NCBI GenBank assembly: GCA_029959085.1
Contig: JARWIR010000003.1
Span: 26,427,505-26,491,504, forward strand
DNA length: 64,000 nt
Origin: Nemophila menziesii
Taxonomy: Eukaryota; Streptophyta; Magnoliopsida; Boraginales; Hydrophyllaceae
Direction of reading: 5' to 3'
The notes beneath the pieces are model-generated. The model made no database searches and was not told the DNA's origin. It worked only from the letters and a program-made list of their open reading frames with translations. The translations under genes were made by a program, and so were the position numbers. Shown here piece after piece: positions 1 through 10,704 of the stretch (the first letter of the stretch is position 1; each line of letters starts with the position of its first letter).

Positions 1-126
1 CTATTTGAATTGACAATAGCGACAAACTTGTGTCATTGCTTATAAAGTTAAAGTCGTTGAAAGAGATTTTAAAATAAAAATATATATGTATTGCCGAACA
101 TCGTAGTTGCTATTGACCATTGTAAG

Positions 127-833
127 TATGGGTGTGCGCGGTCGGTTTTGTATGAAAAATGCTCAACCCACAAACCAACCGTTCTTGTGCGGATTTTAAA
201 AAATAAGACCCGCACCCGCCAATACATTACTTAAACCATTGAGTTTCGGGTTAGGCGGGTTGCGGGTGCATTGCGGGTGATTTAGTTCGATAAAGAAGAC
301 GAATTTGTATCCATATTCATTTGGCGAGTCAAATTTATATTACAAATGAAAATTATAACGAAAAATATTGTTTAGGATACACATATGCATTTCAAATCAT
401 CTATGATTAAAAGATATAAAATGAGATTTTAGGAAACTAAATATATGAATTGAACAATGAGTACAGATAATATCATAATTGAAATGAAAACATATTCATA
501 GATAAAATATTATTGAAATATTGAGGAATTTCAAAATATTTTTAAAAAAGGGGGAGGAATAAAAAAAATGTAGAGTGAAAAGCACATGACCCCCAATATT
601 TTATTTGAATAAAATGAGCAATATGAATTTTTCTAACTTTTATACTACAAGGTAATCGAGTATATGCGGTTTGCGGGTTTCAAGTTTGAAATCCACAACC
701 CGCAAAAATGTGTATATTTTTTCAAAAATGTAAACCGCAACCCACCCAATTAAAAACTAACCCGTATAATTTTGGGTTAGTGTAATCGGGTTGGTCGGGT
801 TATGCGGGTTTTCTAACCCGATGCACACCCCTA
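127..833. mobile_element. Non-autonomous hAT element with 8-bp target duplication
   Basis: The ends are inverted: TATGGGTGTGCG at the left and, read on the minus strand, TAGGGGTGTGCATCGG at the right. The element is flanked by perfect 8-bp direct repeats attgtaag (119-126 and 834-841), the duplication size typical of hAT transposition. Next to both termini are short copies of gcgggt/acccgc, as expected of subterminal transposase-binding repeats. The 707-bp interior is AT-rich with no coding potential, so it must be moved by an enzyme supplied elsewhere. Its termini resemble those of the larger hAT element at 49851-51407, which suggests one family. Confidence 0.88.
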
Positions 834-841
834 ATTGTAAG

Positions 842-1287
842 TGGCATAGAAATATTGTCGTCGCTGACGACCATATCTAGCGGCTACCGGGATGTCATTG
901 GTGATGGCGAAAATGTAGTCGTTGATGAAGCTGACGTATTAAAGATAGCAGTTTGGCAAAATCTAAAAAAAAAAATCAAACCACAAAAAAATTTATCCCC
1001 TCTTTGTCTTGAACTTCAACCCCTATTAGATGCATTTCTTCATTAATTTCTTTTACACTTCATCTTTTTCTTCTCCCGAGACCATCTTGCACTTATGGGG
1101 CCTACTTATACTTCAGTTTCTTCTCACAGTTTGTTTTATGTGAGTATCATTGTGTTTAACATATGATATGTCATGATTAGGTGATTAAAACTTGTTTTAT
1201 GATTATATATTTGAATGGTATATAATATATATTTGAATATATATTTTTTATTTTTAATATTTTTATAGTTGTATGATTATATAAAAA
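842..1287. other. Non-coding spacer
   Basis: AT-rich sequence between the hAT element and the CACTA relic. The short open frame near 855-1046 has no recognisable domain and no plausible splice partners. I see no repeat or RNA gene here. Confidence 0.5.
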
Positions 1288-4200
1288 TAGAGGATGGATC
1301 CGGGTATCGATAAGAGTTGGATTAAATCAAATCATTTTTGTTACCGTGGAATACATTAATGGTTTGGAAGAATTTATCGCTTTTGCGGATAAACACGTCG
1401 GTATTAATGGTTTAGTGTTTTGTCTGTGTAATCATTGTTCGATAATCGAAGATTATATATCCGTAAGGTTAGGGCACACGTTCTAAAATATGGGTTCTTG
1501 TCCACGTATGAGGTTTGGACAAAGCACGGGAAAAAGTAGAAATCCCGGCGAATAACATACCCACATTGTAGAAGATGAATGATGAAAGTGTATGACGATT
1601 TGAGTCCCTCTTTGGCTGTTGGGGGTCATTTACACCGAGATGAGAGACAAGAATCATACAAGTCGTGCTAGTTTTGAAGCTTTGTTTGAGGGAATGGAGA
1701 CCGAGTTATAACTTGGTTATAAGCTTATGGGTTATTTAAATTTCATTGCCAAGCTAATGCACGGGAAGGTGAAGAACGAGCGGACTAACACCTAATTCAC
1801 CGAACTCCTACAATTGGTGTGGCGTGTTTAGCCTGAAGGTCATATGTTGCCTTCTTATTACGAGGAGTGCAACAAAAAATTAAAAAGTATGGGTATGAAA
1901 TATAGTACGATCAATGTTTTCTTAAACGACTATGCTTTGTATTACAAAGATAATGATTACCTTGAGAATTGTCCAATATGTGGTCAATCTAAATGGGATC
2001 CATAGAAGTGTGAGAAAGTTTCTCATAAGAAATTATGTTATTATACGATTGTGCCGAGATTGCATCGACTATACACTTCGAGGCACACCGGCAAAGACAT
2101 GATTTGGCACCATACCGGAAAAAGTACCAATCCAGGTATGTTACACCATCTTGTTGATGGTGAGAGATGGACGAGATTTGTAGAGCTACATCCTGAGTTT
2201 GTGAGTGAATCTCGGAATGTATTCTTGGTCTGGGCATCGATGATTTTTGTCCATTCTTTATGCATAACAAATCATACAGCATGTGACCAATTATATTGAC
2301 CGTCTACAACTTTCCACTATGGTTATACATGAAAGAATCTATACCTAAACTTTATTTGTTGATTTTGGGTCCGTGATCACCGGTAAGGATATAGATGTCT
2401 TTCTCAGCCTTGTTATAGATGATTCGGGAATGTTGTGGGATACAGAGCTCCTTGCGTAATATGCTCATAAAAAGGAAGTGTTTACAATGATGATTTTTTT
2501 GTTGTCCATGACTAATTGTTACCTAGCTAGGCCATACACATTAGGTTGGAAAGGTCAAGGTTACTTAGTGTGCCTAAAATGCATGGATTTTTACTCTGTC
2601 AAATAAGGTGAATATAGGGGTAGTTTATTTTAGTCACAAAAGGTTGTGACCTATGAGGCGCCAGTTTAGAAAAGACACATCTTTGTAAGTGAATACCTAG
2701 CATAGGGCCCTCCTAGGAAACATAGTCCTACCGATTTTCAGACAAGACAGATGGGTTGCCTATTGTGTTTTCCGGTGAACACAAGCATTTTGGTGGCAAG
2801 GCTACGAAGAAAACAAGTCCTCGTGAGTTTAATTGGAAGAAAATATGTATTTTTCTTTACAGTATTGGTTGGAAATTTTTTGAAACATAACATTGATTTT
2901 ATGCATTTTGAGAAGAATGTCTGTGACAGAGGGCTCAGTACAATGGTAGGCCTTAATGAGAAAATTAACAAAGAAATGTAAAAGAGAGAACGAAACTTAA
3001 AGATATGGGCATTAGGAAAGAGTTGTGGTTTTTCAAGAAACGCGGTAAAATGATGAAAACGATGTGCAAAGTATGCGTCGACCGGAAAAGTGATGTGTCT
3101 TTTTGGATTGGTTGAAGGCGCAATATTAATCAATGGTTTTGCATCTAAATTGAGGAATAATGTTTAGAATGACACGAGAAAGATAATCAGGTTGATATCC
3201 CATGACTTTCACATAATGATGCAGTTTCTTATCGTGACTAGTATCCACAGGCTTATAGACGATAAATCAGTGAGTGATTCAATAATTGAGTTATCTAACG
3301 TGTTCAGATTCGTTCGTAAAAAGAATTGGAAGCGCAAAAGTCCGAAGTGATTTAAATTATGTGCAAACTAGAGATGATTTTGCCTCCCGCCTTTTTTGAC
3401 ATAATGACCTGCCTAGTCATACACTTATATGACGAAGCATTGTTAGGTGGTCTGGTTCAAATGCAGTGGATGTACCTATTTGAGTGATATTTGAAGAAGC
3501 TAAAAGAGTACATTTGGACTCAGCTAAGCCGGAGGGTTCAATCACTGAGATACGTCGTTGAATAGACATTGACATTAATATCATGTTATATCCAACAAGA
3601 AAGAATGAAGTTCAACAATAAGGGTAGCTAAAGTGTGACGTTTCCTGAACCTAAAAGTATGTATCTGTTTAAGAGTTAGTGTAATCTATTTGGTAAAAAA
3701 AGTTTGTGCTTTGCCACATAAAGAGAAGGATAAAATCGACTGGTACATCCTCCTTAATTGCGACGAGATCTAATCGTATATGAGGTAAGTAAAATTACAT
3801 TTTTTTTATTTTCTTTTGTAAAAATGTTTACACTATTCTAAATATGTAGTGCTCACAAGTTCAAGCTATCGGTCGCTATTATTAATGTAGAAAGGATTCA
3901 CCAAGAAAAGTTTCAACGGTGGTTTATGGAGAAGGTATATTTCATCAATTTTTTAACATAAACACGACTATATTAAAATTAATAAGTTTTCTTGTTGGTA
4001 AGTTTACTTAATGCACATGGATAGTGATGGATTAGCTACCCCTGAAATGATTACATTGGCGAACATGTCTCATGGTCTGGTATATAGATAGGATTCATGT
4101 GTTGTGAACAGTGTCAAATGTACTACTCGTTAAAAGGGAGAAAAAAGTGTGACTCGGGATTACGGAGTACTTACTATCAAAGATGGAGTACCTTATTATG

Positions 4201-4300
4201 GTGAGTTAGTCAAGATTCTGGATAATAAATTTGACGGTGGTTGTTGTGTTGTTCGAGTGTAAGTTGTATAACACAAAAAATATGAAGAAAGATCATTGGG
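1288..4300 (+). pseudogene. Degenerate CACTA (En/Spm) TNP2-type transposase
   Basis: Conceptual translation in shifting frames recovers the TNP2 order. An N-terminal transposase-associated domain lies at about 1345-1440 (NGLEEFIAFADKHVG, then a CxCxxC-like end). Next comes PEGHMLPSYYEE...CPICGQSKWDP (1830-2000), then RLHRLYTSRHTGKDMIWH (2056-2110) and HFEKNVCD (2906-2930). The block ending in QMQWMYLFE and LKEYIW (about 3400-3540) matches the C-terminal part. A DUF4216-like tail follows (about 4090-4300). Numerous stops and frameshifts interrupt every block, so no product is expected. In intact elements this protein excises and reinserts CACTA transposons. I could not find convincing CACTA termini or a 3-bp duplication, so the limits are approximate. 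Confidence 0.8.
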
Positions 4301-4739
4301 TAACCATTGTAAACATTATGTATCCATTTGTGTGATACAAAAATCCCTTTATGAGACATCATTTAGGTGTGAATTGGACTTAATTAATAGATTAATAGTC
4401 ATATTTTGCGATAATGCACTTTCTTCCTTTGTTGTAGAGTTCTTGTTACTTTTAGAGATTTTGTGCTTCAATTTTTTTGTTTAATATGAATTTATTAGGT
4501 ATATGTATGCTAGGAGGCATCAAGATGAAGAGAAGAAGTGAAGATTCAAGTCCAAGATCAAGAAAAAGCATTAATGGAGCAAAAGAAATCACTTTAGTGA
4601 AGGTGAAAGAGTTCTAAATTGAGTCAAGTCATAACTTGTTTCACTTCCCGAGCCCAAACAGTTGACTTTCTACTACTGATGCTAGAGAGGTCGGCCTTTA
4701 ATTAGACATGGATTTAGTGGATCATCAACTGTATATCTA

Positions 4740-6770
4740 CGGTTTCCTTTCAAATTTCTCTAAATGAAGAATTTTTGTCCAAGTTTGCACCAGGGAGGGG
4801 ACTTAGACAGGGCAATCCCTTATCTCCACTATTATTTTTCCTTATATGATGGAATCCTTATCACCTTGATTGATGCGAAAGTGACCAGTTCAGCTTTTAA
4901 AGGGGATAGGATCACGCGAAATTGTCTGACTATTTCCCACTTACTTTACCTACCCCGAGACACAGATTAGAATTTGCATATAGTTGAAACTCAGAACTTT
5001 GGTAAATACCATGGCATTCCATTATGTCATAAGAGGTCAAAGATCGAAATATTACAATGGATTGCGGAAAAGGTCTTCTCAAGAGCACATGGGTGTGTGG
5101 TGAAACTACTTTCGTAACGTGGAAAAGAAGTCCTGATAAAAGCAATATTTCAAGCGATACCGACACACGCAATGTCCATTTTTTCCGATCACTTTTTGCA
5201 TGAAACTGACATCTATCATTGCTTACTTTTGGTGGAACTCGTTGGATCATCGGAGAGTTCACTGGCTAGCATGGGACAAAATGACTATGGGGGCTTAGGC
5301 TTTTGATATTTAAAGAGAATGAACATTGCTCTAAATGCAACACAAGAATGTCGTCTGTTATAGAACCCGTATTCCCTTGCGGCCAAGGTACTTAAGGGTA
5401 TCTACCACCCATACGAAGACTTCCTTGAATTGAAACTACGACAAAGTCGTTCTTGGTATTGGGCAAGATTGATTGAAGGACGGAACCTCTTGATACGCGA
5501 ATGCATCATTAAGATTGGAAATGAATAAATTAATGATATTTGGAAACATAAGTGGCTTAAGTCAGGAATCATTCAAGAAGCACCGGTAGACTCCCGATTG
5601 CGTATGGTTGATGAACTAATGAAAAATGATGCGATGAATGGAATCTTCAACTACTGGAATCTACCTTTCCAAAGCCGGTAGGGATGGAGATTGAACGCAT
5701 GGCCATTTTAAGAAGACAGGGGCAGGACACATTTACCTCCACATACCAATTTTGGTAAATGCAACACAAAATCATGTTATCATGCTTTAATTACTCACTT
5801 TCTCTCTACGTCTGCGCAGACATCCCAGCAAGGGGAAATGACAAACCAGTACACCTAGAATACGATCTAGAAATCAAATGTGCCGTCTAAATTGAGAGTT
5901 TTCATGGAAAGCGTGTAATATATTTTGCCAACTAGGAAGAATTTTAAAGTGAGACATTATGCGATAGATAACAGATTTATGGATGTGAGATAAATCTGAA
6001 ACGATTACTCACCTTTTATTGTCATGTTCAGTGTGCATGCACGTATGGGCAGACTCACGGCTCCAAATTGGGGTCAGCGGTCAGATTCAAGGGAGCCTGG
6101 GAGATCGGATTACCAAGGTAGCTTATGACTTAACCAGAGGGGGTGGGATCTCAGAATAGTTGTGGCATACATACCGTTGATCATGTAAAACACTTGGAAA
6201 CGTAAGATGAATGTGATTCATGAAAACACTCATTTCGACCCAGAAAGTGTAATTCGAGCAACATCGATAGGCAATGACCGACCTCTTCGGCAACGAATGG
6301 GATATCGATGTACCAAGATCTAAGACCGTACACACTGCCAACAATCCCAGTGGTGATACTGATTATGAGATCTAGGAGGCAAATGTTGTAATCTCTTGTG
6401 ATGTCTCTTTCGTATGTCCTACGGAATAGTCAGTGATTGGGATCGTCACAGTCGATAAAGTCTTTGGAAACAGAGAGACCATCATGAAACAATGTTAGGT
6501 AAACCAGCCCGTTGAAGGAGAAGCCACGACAAGTCTCCTGGAAGCAGCAATGACATGAGGCAACCTTTTGGGACACAAGATTATTATTTTCTCTAATAAC
6601 ATTAGGATTATCCAAGGTATTAAGTCACAGTCAGCCGCACGGTGGTCAGACAAGTTTTTAGTTTCTTGCATAGGGAAGAAAGATGAAGAGCATAGGGACA
6701 TGATCTTGAAACATCTACCTAGGGAATACAATGGCTGGCTGACAAGGTTGCGCATCGGGTTAGACTGAAG
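4740..6770 (+). pseudogene. Decayed LINE (non-LTR retrotransposon), RT to RNase H part
   Basis: Broken frames carry LINE landmarks in order. The reverse transcriptase motif GLRQGNPLSPLLFF is at about 4796-4850. The post-RT segment reads AIPTYAMSIF, then HWLAWDKM, GGLGF and IKEMNIAL at about 5150-5330. An RT-linked zinc-finger region follows (about 5700-6020), and an RNase H-like block with GHKIIIFSNN lies at about 6510-6660. The endonuclease and ORF1 are absent, consistent with 5' truncation. Many stops and shifts show it is dead. It directly follows the CACTA relic and may have inserted into or beside it. No poly(A) tail or target duplication was recognised. Confidence 0.75.
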
Positions 6771-6939
6771 ATGAGCGGACTGGGTCTAAATGGGGGCCCA
6801 CTTCACAAAGTTGGGCATTCGTTGACAGTTGGATCCAAGCCGTATGTATACTTGTCCAAAAAAATAGAAAAGTTAGACCTACATGAAATTGTTTGAAAGA
6901 AATAATATTTAAGCCACATTAACCCTTAACTTCATTTCC

Positions 6940-7018
6940 AGGAAATTGTGCTTTAAACATAGGAGCTAATAAGAGGCTTGATACTAGTCCCATTAAACAT
7001 TCGTAATACATAGTCGGT
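6940..7018 (+). pseudogene. Relic of a GLR 5' untranslated region
   Basis: This stretch aligns by eye with the sequence just upstream of the intact GLR start (26375-26451). Shared runs include ataggarctaataa, then aaac/cccat, then cgtaatacatagtcgg versus aaatcataatcgg. It is probably the displaced leader of the GLR pseudogene that resumes near 14551. The 7.5 kb between them would be later insertions, and the first half of coding exon 1 is missing. Homology was judged by eye only. Confidence 0.5.
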
Positions 7019-7274
7019 AAGGGCGTATTTAGTCAGGCCAAGGGGAGCTCAAGCCCCCCTGAACTTGTAAATTTTATATACGTAAATTTAATTTTGTCCC
7101 GGAAAATAATTATCCCCTTCGGAACGTTTATGTAAAACATGCATGTGTTGAGAAACATAAAGTTATTCTAGCTTAGAGGTTTAATATTTTTATATATTAG
7201 AATTTGGAAAAGAGGCTAGGTCTTCGAATCTTACCATTTGTTTTATCTTTTTTTTTTCAAATACACATATAATA

Positions 7275-8250
7275 GAAAATTATTTTAGAAATAAATATAT
7301 AATTATTTATCCATAAATGCCTATTAAAAAACATATTTGCTAAAAACACCCCCAATAAGATTCTTTATTCAAAACACCCCTTGACAAAAATGCTCGTATA
7401 AAATCATTTTAATTATTTTATTATTTATCATTTAAATTTAACTCCTATTACAACTTCCCACCACCACTACCCCACCACCACCACCCACCACCCCTTCAAC
7501 CACCTCACCACCACCCCACCACCACAACCACCACGATCACCTATTAATACCACCGCCACAATAACCACCACCACAACCACAACCACAACCACCACCACCA
7601 TTACAACCTCAACCACCACCACAAGCACCACCACAAAAACAACCACCACTACCACCTACTACTAATTCTATTATACAGGCGCGCGTCCGTGTTTTTTTTT
7701 TGAAATCGTTATAACGAATTCTAAAAAAATTAGAAAAATAAAAATTTTACATATTTGGATAAAGAAAATTAATATTTACGTCTATGATTTCATGTTTTAA
7801 ACACTGAATTTTGTGTCTGCGGAAAAAATTCAAAAATAACAAAAGAATGAAAAGAAAAAAAATAATAAACGTAAATATTAATTTGTTTTATCCAAAAAAA
7901 TGCAAATTTTTTATTTTTCTGATTTTTGAGAATTAGTTATGACGATTTTAAAAAAAATCACGGACGCGCGCATGTGTGTTGGAATTAGTAGTAGGTGGTG
8001 GTGGTGGTGGTGGTTGTGGTTGTGGTTGTGGTGGTGGTTGTGGTTGTGGTGGTTGTAGTGGTGGTCAAATACATGGTAGTGGTGGTGCCGGTGGCAGAAG
8101 TACCCTATTATTTGTTTAATATTTAAAAATAAAATAAAATAATATATTCAATAATAAGGGTAGTAAAGGTATAAAAATATAAAGGGAATGTTTTCTATAA
8201 ATAATTATTTTAGACATTTATTTTTGTAAAATAAATTATTGAAGGCTTAA
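7275..8250. repeat. Large foldback (inverted repeat) element of about 1 kb
   Basis: Two arms of more than 400 bp face each other around a short loop (about 7782-7867). The inner arms share ggataaa...aaattaatatttacgt and the outer parts share the gcgcgtccgtg block (7680-7690 against 7966-7976). Further out, a CCA-rich microsatellite (7457-7660) mirrors a TGG-rich one (7991-8090). Similarity continues into the AT-rich flanks beyond. The RNA or single strand would form a very long hairpin. The proline/valine-like open frames in the microsatellites are low complexity, not genes. Class and target duplication are unresolved. Confidence 0.7.
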
Positions 8251-8477
8251 TTTAATAATTACGTACTTTTATTATATTTCTTATAGCAAATACCCTATAA
8301 ATTTAAACATAATTTGATTCGAAATAAGTTCAGCATAAAATAAAAATAAGATTTCAACTTTTTTGTTATATTTTAAATTTTAATGTAAAACATCCTTAGT
8401 CTTAAATATACTAGATTTAAGTTATAAATTTATGATTTTTCATAAAAACAACTATTAAATATTGCAATTTTGTATTA

Positions 8478-8603
8478 TAGTTTTTTTTGGTTTCATACAA
8501 AAGCCACTTTGGACTCAGAGTCATTGACTCGGTTCAAACCTACACCACTAGATTGGATTACCAAGACCCAGGCCAGTGAGCTAACCTCAACTGGTTATTA
8601 TAC
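8478..8603 (-). mobile_element. tRNA-derived SINE
   Basis: Read on the minus strand, an internal polymerase III promoter is visible: a box A-like TTAGCTCACTGG and, about 32 bp later, a box B-like GGTTTGAACCG. An A-rich tail follows near 8478-8490. Spacing and box sequences fit a tRNA-derived SINE head. It starts with AACCAGTTGAGG, as does the SINE at 28764, so the two may be related. No tRNA fold or clear target duplication was found. Confidence 0.5.
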
Positions 8604-8812
8604 TCTTTATTTTATATTTGAAGATAGTAATAGTTAGTAATTTATTATTTAAATTAGTTCAATAAAATTATAATTATTAAGATTAATTCCTTATATTTAT
8701 AAATTAGAGTATTAATATAATATATGGTATATCAATATAGAGTAATGACGTCTCCTCATTTGTGATAATAAAATATATTTCCGAGACATCATTTTAGGCG
8801 TATTTGTTAGTT

Positions 8813-9001
8813 GAGTAATGATATTTGTCACCCTTTTTGTATCACCCTTTTATCACCTCCTACATGTATGCCTACATGGACCAATGAATTGATTTCTCTA
8901 TCCTATTTAATTTTTCTCTATCTTCTATTCAAGGAAATCAACATATATATATATAGACAGGTGATAAAAGACATGAAAAGGGGTGACATATATCATTACT
9001 C
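8813..9001. mobile_element. Small MITE with GAGTAATGATA termini
   Basis: Perfect outer inverted repeats gagtaatgat / atcattactc are followed by a less perfect inner match around ttgtcaccc / gggtgacat. Length is 189 bp, with no coding capacity. Flanks do not give an unambiguous duplication, so the superfamily is not assigned. Termini resemble those of the MITEs at 10455 and 28599. Confidence 0.65.
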
Positions 9002-9009
9002 TTATTAGT

Positions 9010-10440
9010 TTATAGGTCGATTTCCTCATGATTTAGTACACTTTCCTATTTTGGGTCTTGAATTGATTAATTATTATTTTTAGAGCATATTGGGTTTAAT
9101 TATTTATTTAGTGTGAAGCTTTAGAGATATATGGTAATTAATTAGAGTCCAAGTTGGTTCAAAGAGCTAAAGGAAAGAAGATAAACATGGAAATTGAAGA
9201 TAAGGAAGTAAAAGCTAAAAACATGGAAAAGGAAAAGCTGCCTTAAATCTGAATTTCTGCACCTACAACCACAAATCAGCTTATATCTTAAAATCGGTGA
9301 GGAATCTGGAGAAACGGTCAAGATCAAAGTTAAAGATCTTTCCGAGACGATGAATTTCGACTACTCATACGCGTCAAACGGATGAGTATTGAAATTTATA
9401 GGACCAAAACAAAATCGGGTCTGATTGCATGTTTTTTGGCTACGAAGTTGAGTTGGGCTAGGAGCCCAATGTTTACCTTTTCCTTCAAGAAAACGATTTG
9501 GTCAACCTATACACTATAAATACAGCCTCTTAACACTAGAAACTCATCCTTGGTGAAACCTTAATCCTAGAGGAAGCTTACAACACAAGAAAAGAAGTCT
9601 GGAAGGAGCTGTTCATCAATAATGTTATCTTCAACCTTTGAATTTGTAATTTCTTTCTTTTCTTCCATTAGTATGAACTAAATTTCTATTAGCTTGAGTT
9701 TTTAGCATATATGTATGAACCCTAGTTTTGGTTGACATCTATCTAATTTGGGAATTCTATGTTTTAAATTGAATTATAGTTTTTATTCTCTGTTTATGTG
9801 TTTGGATTTATATTATGTGTTCTTGTGGATCGCGACCATATCGAATTACCATCTAGTATTTAGGTCACCATTTACAACGGTGTTTAATTACATGTTTAGC
9901 ACCTAACGTCTAGTGTAGGTTTAGATCTGACAAATCAACCTCACTAGATAATCACCATGGTTTAGTGTATTGCTATTTTACCAATTGTAGGAACAGTTTG
10001 TTTATGACTCCTTATTGACACAGGTAAACCCTATTTAAAACTACCTAGCGCAATTGGAACCGATTATTAAAATACTACATAATTCACCCTTACATGTTTA
10101 GAACGGCAAAACTAGTGGGGATTACATGCTATTCACTCAAGCTAAACTCTCATACTACTTCTTCTCTTGCATTTAAATTTCTGTCTTTACTTTATTAGTT
10201 TAATTTAGTTAATTGAAATTCAAATAAAAATATATTTTTCTTTACTTTTCCTGCGTTTTATTTGTTCTAGCTTTTAATATTTGCACTTGATTATTGCATA
10301 AGATTCCTCTAACCTTCGTAGTCTCTGCGGAACGAATCTTACTTATTTATTAAAACTTGCATACGATCTGTATACTTGCAGAACCGTGTTAGCTTAGGGT
10401 GTTTATTTGCACTTATTTATATCGTTATTTTATCACACCC
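9010..10440. other. Non-coding region; possible LTR remnant near its end
   Basis: No coding region is recognisable in this AT-rich stretch. The segment around 10300-10430, with tgcggaacga and tatacttgcagaaccg, resembles the U5 end of some plant Ty3/gypsy LTRs. I see no matching second LTR, primer site or coding core, so this is only a weak suggestion. Confidence 0.3.
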
Positions 10441-10454
10441 TAGGCATCACCAAG

Positions 10455-10632
10455 TAACGATGGATATCATCCCAAATCATATCTACCTTTTATCACCTTC
10501 TAGGTGGATTTTAAATGTACTAATCATATGATATTTCTAATCTGTTTATCATTTTCTATCTCTTATATGATTGGTCTACCTAAAGAACAATAAAAGGGTG
10601 ATATGATTTGGGATGATATCCCGCATTAGTTA
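10455..10632. mobile_element. Small MITE, 178 bp
   Basis: Terminal inverted repeats taacgatggatatcatccc and, on the other strand, taactaatgcgggatatcat, extending inward through cccaaatcatat. The interior is non-coding. It shares its termini with the MITE at 28599-28932 in the GLR intron, indicating a dispersed family in this genome. Confidence 0.65.
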
Positions 10633-10704
10633 TTAGCTAGGTAAAATCCGTGTCTGAAGACACTCAAGAATTTTTTTGTTCCATTGACGGGAATCGAACC
10701 CAAG

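Noticed and set aside
7467..7655. Poly-valine/glycine open frame on the minus strand
   Set aside because: It lies wholly in the CCA-rich microsatellite arm of a foldback element.
10680..10704. Possible tRNA or primer site at gggaatcgaaccc
   Set aside because: Only a box B-like word is present; no box A or cloverleaf arms flank it.
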